A stretch of DNA of 64,000 nucleotides from assembly GCA_028281885.1 (NCBI GenBank), contig JANQJA010000003.1, positions 1 to 64,000 of the forward strand. Direction: 5' to 3'. The position numbers were made by a program, and so were the translations under genes. Origin of the DNA: Pseudomonadales bacterium (GTDB lineage Bacteria > Pseudomonadota > Gammaproteobacteria > Pseudomonadales > Azotimanducaceae). This document shows, piece after piece, positions 61,843-64,000 of this stretch (position 1 is the first letter of the stretch; each line of letters opens with the position of its first letter). A model generated the notes under the pieces. It was not told the origin of the DNA. It was given only the letters and a program-made list of their open reading frames with translations, and ran no database searches.

Positions 61843-64000
61843 TCAGGCGCGTTCGTTCAGGATCGGTCGCAGGAAGGCGCCGGTATGGGAATGTTTGCAC
61901 TGGGCCACATCCTCGGGGGTGCCGGTCGCGATAATCTCGCCGCCGCCGGAGCCGCCTTCGGGGCCCAGGTCCACAATCCAGTCCGCGGTTTTGATCACAT
62001 CCAGGTTGTGCTCGATGATGACGATGGTGTTGCCATGGTCGCGCAGGTGGTGCAGCACCTTGAGCAACTGTTCAATGTCGTGAAAGTGCAGCCCGGTGGT
62101 GGGTTCATCGAGGATGTAGAGCGTTTTGCCGGTGTCGCGCTTGGAAAGCTCCCGCGACAGTTTGATGCGCTGGGCTTCACCACCGGAGAGCGTGGTCGCG
62201 CTCTGGCCCAGGCGAATATAGCCCAGTCCCACATCCATCAGCGTCTGCAGGCGTCGTGCAATCATCGGTACGGGCTCAAAGAATTCCAGCGCGGCCTCGA
62301 CGGTCATATCCAGCACCTGGTCGATGTTCTTGCCCTTGTAATGAATTTCCAGCGTTTCGCGGTTGTAGCGCCGCCCCTTGCAGACATCGCAGGTCACATA
62401 GACGTCTGGCAGGAAGTGCATCTCGACCTTGATCAGGCCGTCGCCCTGGCAATGTTCGCAGCGACCGCCCTTGACGTTGAAGCTGAATCGCCCGGCCTTG
62501 TAGCCGCGGGAACGCGCTTCCTGGGTGGCGGCGAACAGATCACGAATGGGCGTGAAGATATTGGTGTAGGTCGCGGGATTGGAGCGCGGCGTTCGCCCGA
62601 TCGGACTCTGGTCGATGTCGATCACCTTGTCGAAATGCGCCAGCCCCTCGATGGATTGATAGGGCGCTGCCTGTGGATTCTGCGCGCCATTGAGTTCCCT
62701 GGCGGCGATGGGATAGAGCGTGGCATTCACCAGCGTTGATTTGCCGGAGCCGGAGACGCCGGTGACACAGGTCATAAGTCCCACGGGCAGGGTGAGATCC
62801 ACCGACCGGAGGTTGTTGCCGCTGGCACCCTTCAGGGTCAGTACTTTCTCCGGGTCTGATTTGACCCGTTGTTTAGGTCGGGCGATTTCTCGTTTGCGGG
62901 AAAGAAACTGACCGGTGATGGATCGCTCGGCGGCGCAGATATCTTTTACAGTGCCGGTGGCGACGATCTCGCCGCCGTGGACGCCAGCACCGGGCCCGAT
63001 GTCGATAACAAAGTCGGCGGCCCGGATCGCTTCTTCATCATGCTCGACGACGATGACGGTATTGCCCAGGTCGCGCAGGTTGACCAGCGTATTCAGCAGG
63101 CGCTGGTTATCGCGCTGGTGCAGACCGATGGAAGGTTCGTCGAGGATATACATGACGCCGACAAGGCCGGCGCCGATCTGGCTGGCCAGGCGAATGCGCT
63201 GGGCTTCGCCACCTGACAGCGAATCGGAACTGCGCGACAGGGTGAGATAGTTCAGTCCCACATCAACGAGGAAGCTCAGGCGCGCAGAGATTTCCTTGAC
63301 GATCTTCTCGGCGATGCGGGCGCGCTGGCCGTCGAGGCCGAGGGAATTGAAGTAGTCGAAGGCATCGGCGATGGAAAGGCTGGTAACTTCCGGCAGCGAC
63401 TTGCCATTGATGGTAACGGCCATCGCGTCCCGGTTGAGTCGGGTACCCTTGCAGGAAGGGCAGTCCCGTGTGTTCAGGTATTTGGCCAGGTTCTCGCGCA
63501 CCATCTGTGAGTCGGTGTCATGGTAGCGCCGTTCCATGTTCGGAATAATGCCTTCGAAGGTATGTGCGCGGGTGTATTCATCGCCGCGGTCATTCACGTA
63601 GCGAAAGCGCACCTTCTCTTCGCCGCTGCCATACAGGATGACTTGCTGGTGTCCCGGGGACAGTTCCCGAAAGGGGGTGGTGACTTCGAAGCCATAATGT
63701 TCTGCCAGCGACGTCAGCATCTGGAAGTAATAGATGTTGCGCCGGTCCCAGCCATGGATTGCCCCTTCGGACAGCGACAGCTCGTCGTCGCTGATGATGG
63801 TTTCGGCTTCGAAGAAGCTCTTGACGCCAAGGCCGTCACAGGCCTGGCAGGCGCCGCTGGGATTGTTGAATGAGAACAGCCGCGGTTCCAGCTCCGGAAT
63901 GGAGTGACCGCACTCGGGGCAGGCGAACTGGGCCGAGAACACGATGTCCTCCCGGTCGCCGTCGATAAAGGCAATCGAGGCAATGCCCTCGGACAGGTTG
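61843..64000 (-). CDS. uvrA: Excinuclease ABC subunit A (5' end beyond window)
   Basis: The open frame runs to the window edge; about 719 residues of the usual 940 are present. Seen from its N-terminal side: the zinc site [16 protein letters not shown] and CQACDG, the ABC signature [16 protein letters not shown], Walker [13 protein letters not shown] of the second ATPase, a second zinc site [14 protein letters not shown] with CDVCKG, and the second signature [16 protein letters not shown]. UvrA finds DNA lesions and loads UvrB in nucleotide excision repair. Confidence 0.97.
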   Translation of the reverse strand, partial: NLSEGIASIAFIDGDREDIVFSAQFACPECGHSIPELEPRLFSFNNPSGACQACDGLGVKSFFEAETIISDDELSLSEGAIHGWDRRNIYYFQMLTSLAEHYGFEVTTPFRELSPGHQQVILYGSGEEKVRFRYVNDRGDEYTRAHTFEGIIPNMERRYHDTDSQMVRENLAKYLNTRDCPSCKGTRLNRDAMAVTINGKSLPEVTSLSIADAFDYFNSLGLDGQRARIAEKIVKEISARLSFLVDVGLNYLTLSRSSDSLSGGEAQRIRLASQIGAGLVGVMYILDEPSIGLHQRDNQRLLNTLVNLRDLGNTVIVVEHDEEAIRAADFVIDIGPGAGVHGGEIVATGTVKDICAAERSITGQFLSRKREIARPKQRVKSDPEKVLTLKGASGNNLRSVDLTLPVGLMTCVTGVSGSGKSTLVNATLYPIAARELNGAQNPQAAPYQSIEGLAHFDKVIDIDQSPIGRTPRSNPATYTNIFTPIRDLFAATQEARSRGYKAGRFSFNVKGGRCEHCQGDGLIKVEMHFLPDVYVTCDVCKGRRYNRETLEIHYKGKNIDQVLDMTVEAALEFFEPVPMIARRLQTLMDVGLGYIRLGQSATTLSGGEAQRIKLSRELSKRDTGKTLYILDEPTTGLHFHDIEQLLKVLHHLRDHGNTIVIIEHNLDVIKTADWIVDLGPEGGSGGGEIIATGTPEDVAQCKHSHTGAFLRPILNERA

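Overview
The window comes from a gammaproteobacterium with moderately high GC. It opens with the 3' end of an EF-Tu gene, followed by the complete, canonically ordered S10, spc and alpha ribosomal operons (rpsJ to rplQ, with secY, rpmJ and rpoA). It closes with uvrA (5' end outside the window) and a Bcr/CflA-type MFS gene read the other way. The species cannot be named from this sequence. TonB/ExbBD genes, Fur-like boxes, a CRP-like box and outer-membrane barrels all fit a Gram-negative, probably environmental, organism.

Layout. 1-14.2 kb: tuf end, a small inverted-repeat element, a stringent-type promoter, then 28 ribosomal-protein, secY and rpoA genes, ended by a strong hairpin terminator. 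14.3-19.3 kb: a class V aminotransferase, a class II Fic protein with a repeat-rich promoter, a DUF2059 protein, a PyrE-like phosphoribosyltransferase and two small unknown genes. 19.5-23.4 kb: a ferric-iron ABC transporter (divergent permease; ATPase and binding protein) with Fur-like boxes. 23.6-31.3 kb: three overlapping genes for an exported CHAT protease-like protein, a TpsB outer-membrane transporter and a 1374-residue TpsA exoprotein. 31.5-41.5 kb: a tightly packed ten-gene operon (ApbE flavin transferase, TlpA-like thioredoxin, several TPR/lipoproteins, ExbB, two ExbD, a TonB-like protein). Convergent to it, 46.8-41.5 kb: a haem-binding beta-propeller lipoprotein, two small barrel proteins, DUF4266 and DUF3570. 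The DUF3570 protein carries the sequence DMISGAS, which fits the acceptor motif for ApbE-catalysed flavinylation, so the two convergent operons probably form one cell-envelope redox system. 47.0-52.3 kb: a haem-binding protein, a LamG/di-haem lipoprotein and a Tat-exported protein, divergent from the propeller gene across a perfect CRP-type palindrome.

52.5-60.3 kb is the most unusual part: an integron cassette array on the minus strand with eleven cassette-like genes and about ten attC sites, and no integrase in the window (a CALIN-type array). Its cassettes encode two envelope lipoprotein or zinc-ribbon proteins, a Fic protein, an HsdR-N-like nuclease-fold protein and several unknowns. The array lies between the 3' end of the MFS gene and a small lipoprotein gene whose start codon has been lost exactly at an attC core. 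In the middle of the array a diverged second copy of the MFS gene 3' end and its downstream region precedes another GTTAGGC core, which suggests that two arrays with related left borders were joined.

The 46 kb between rplQ and MFS-uvrA looks like a variable region held between two conserved anchors.
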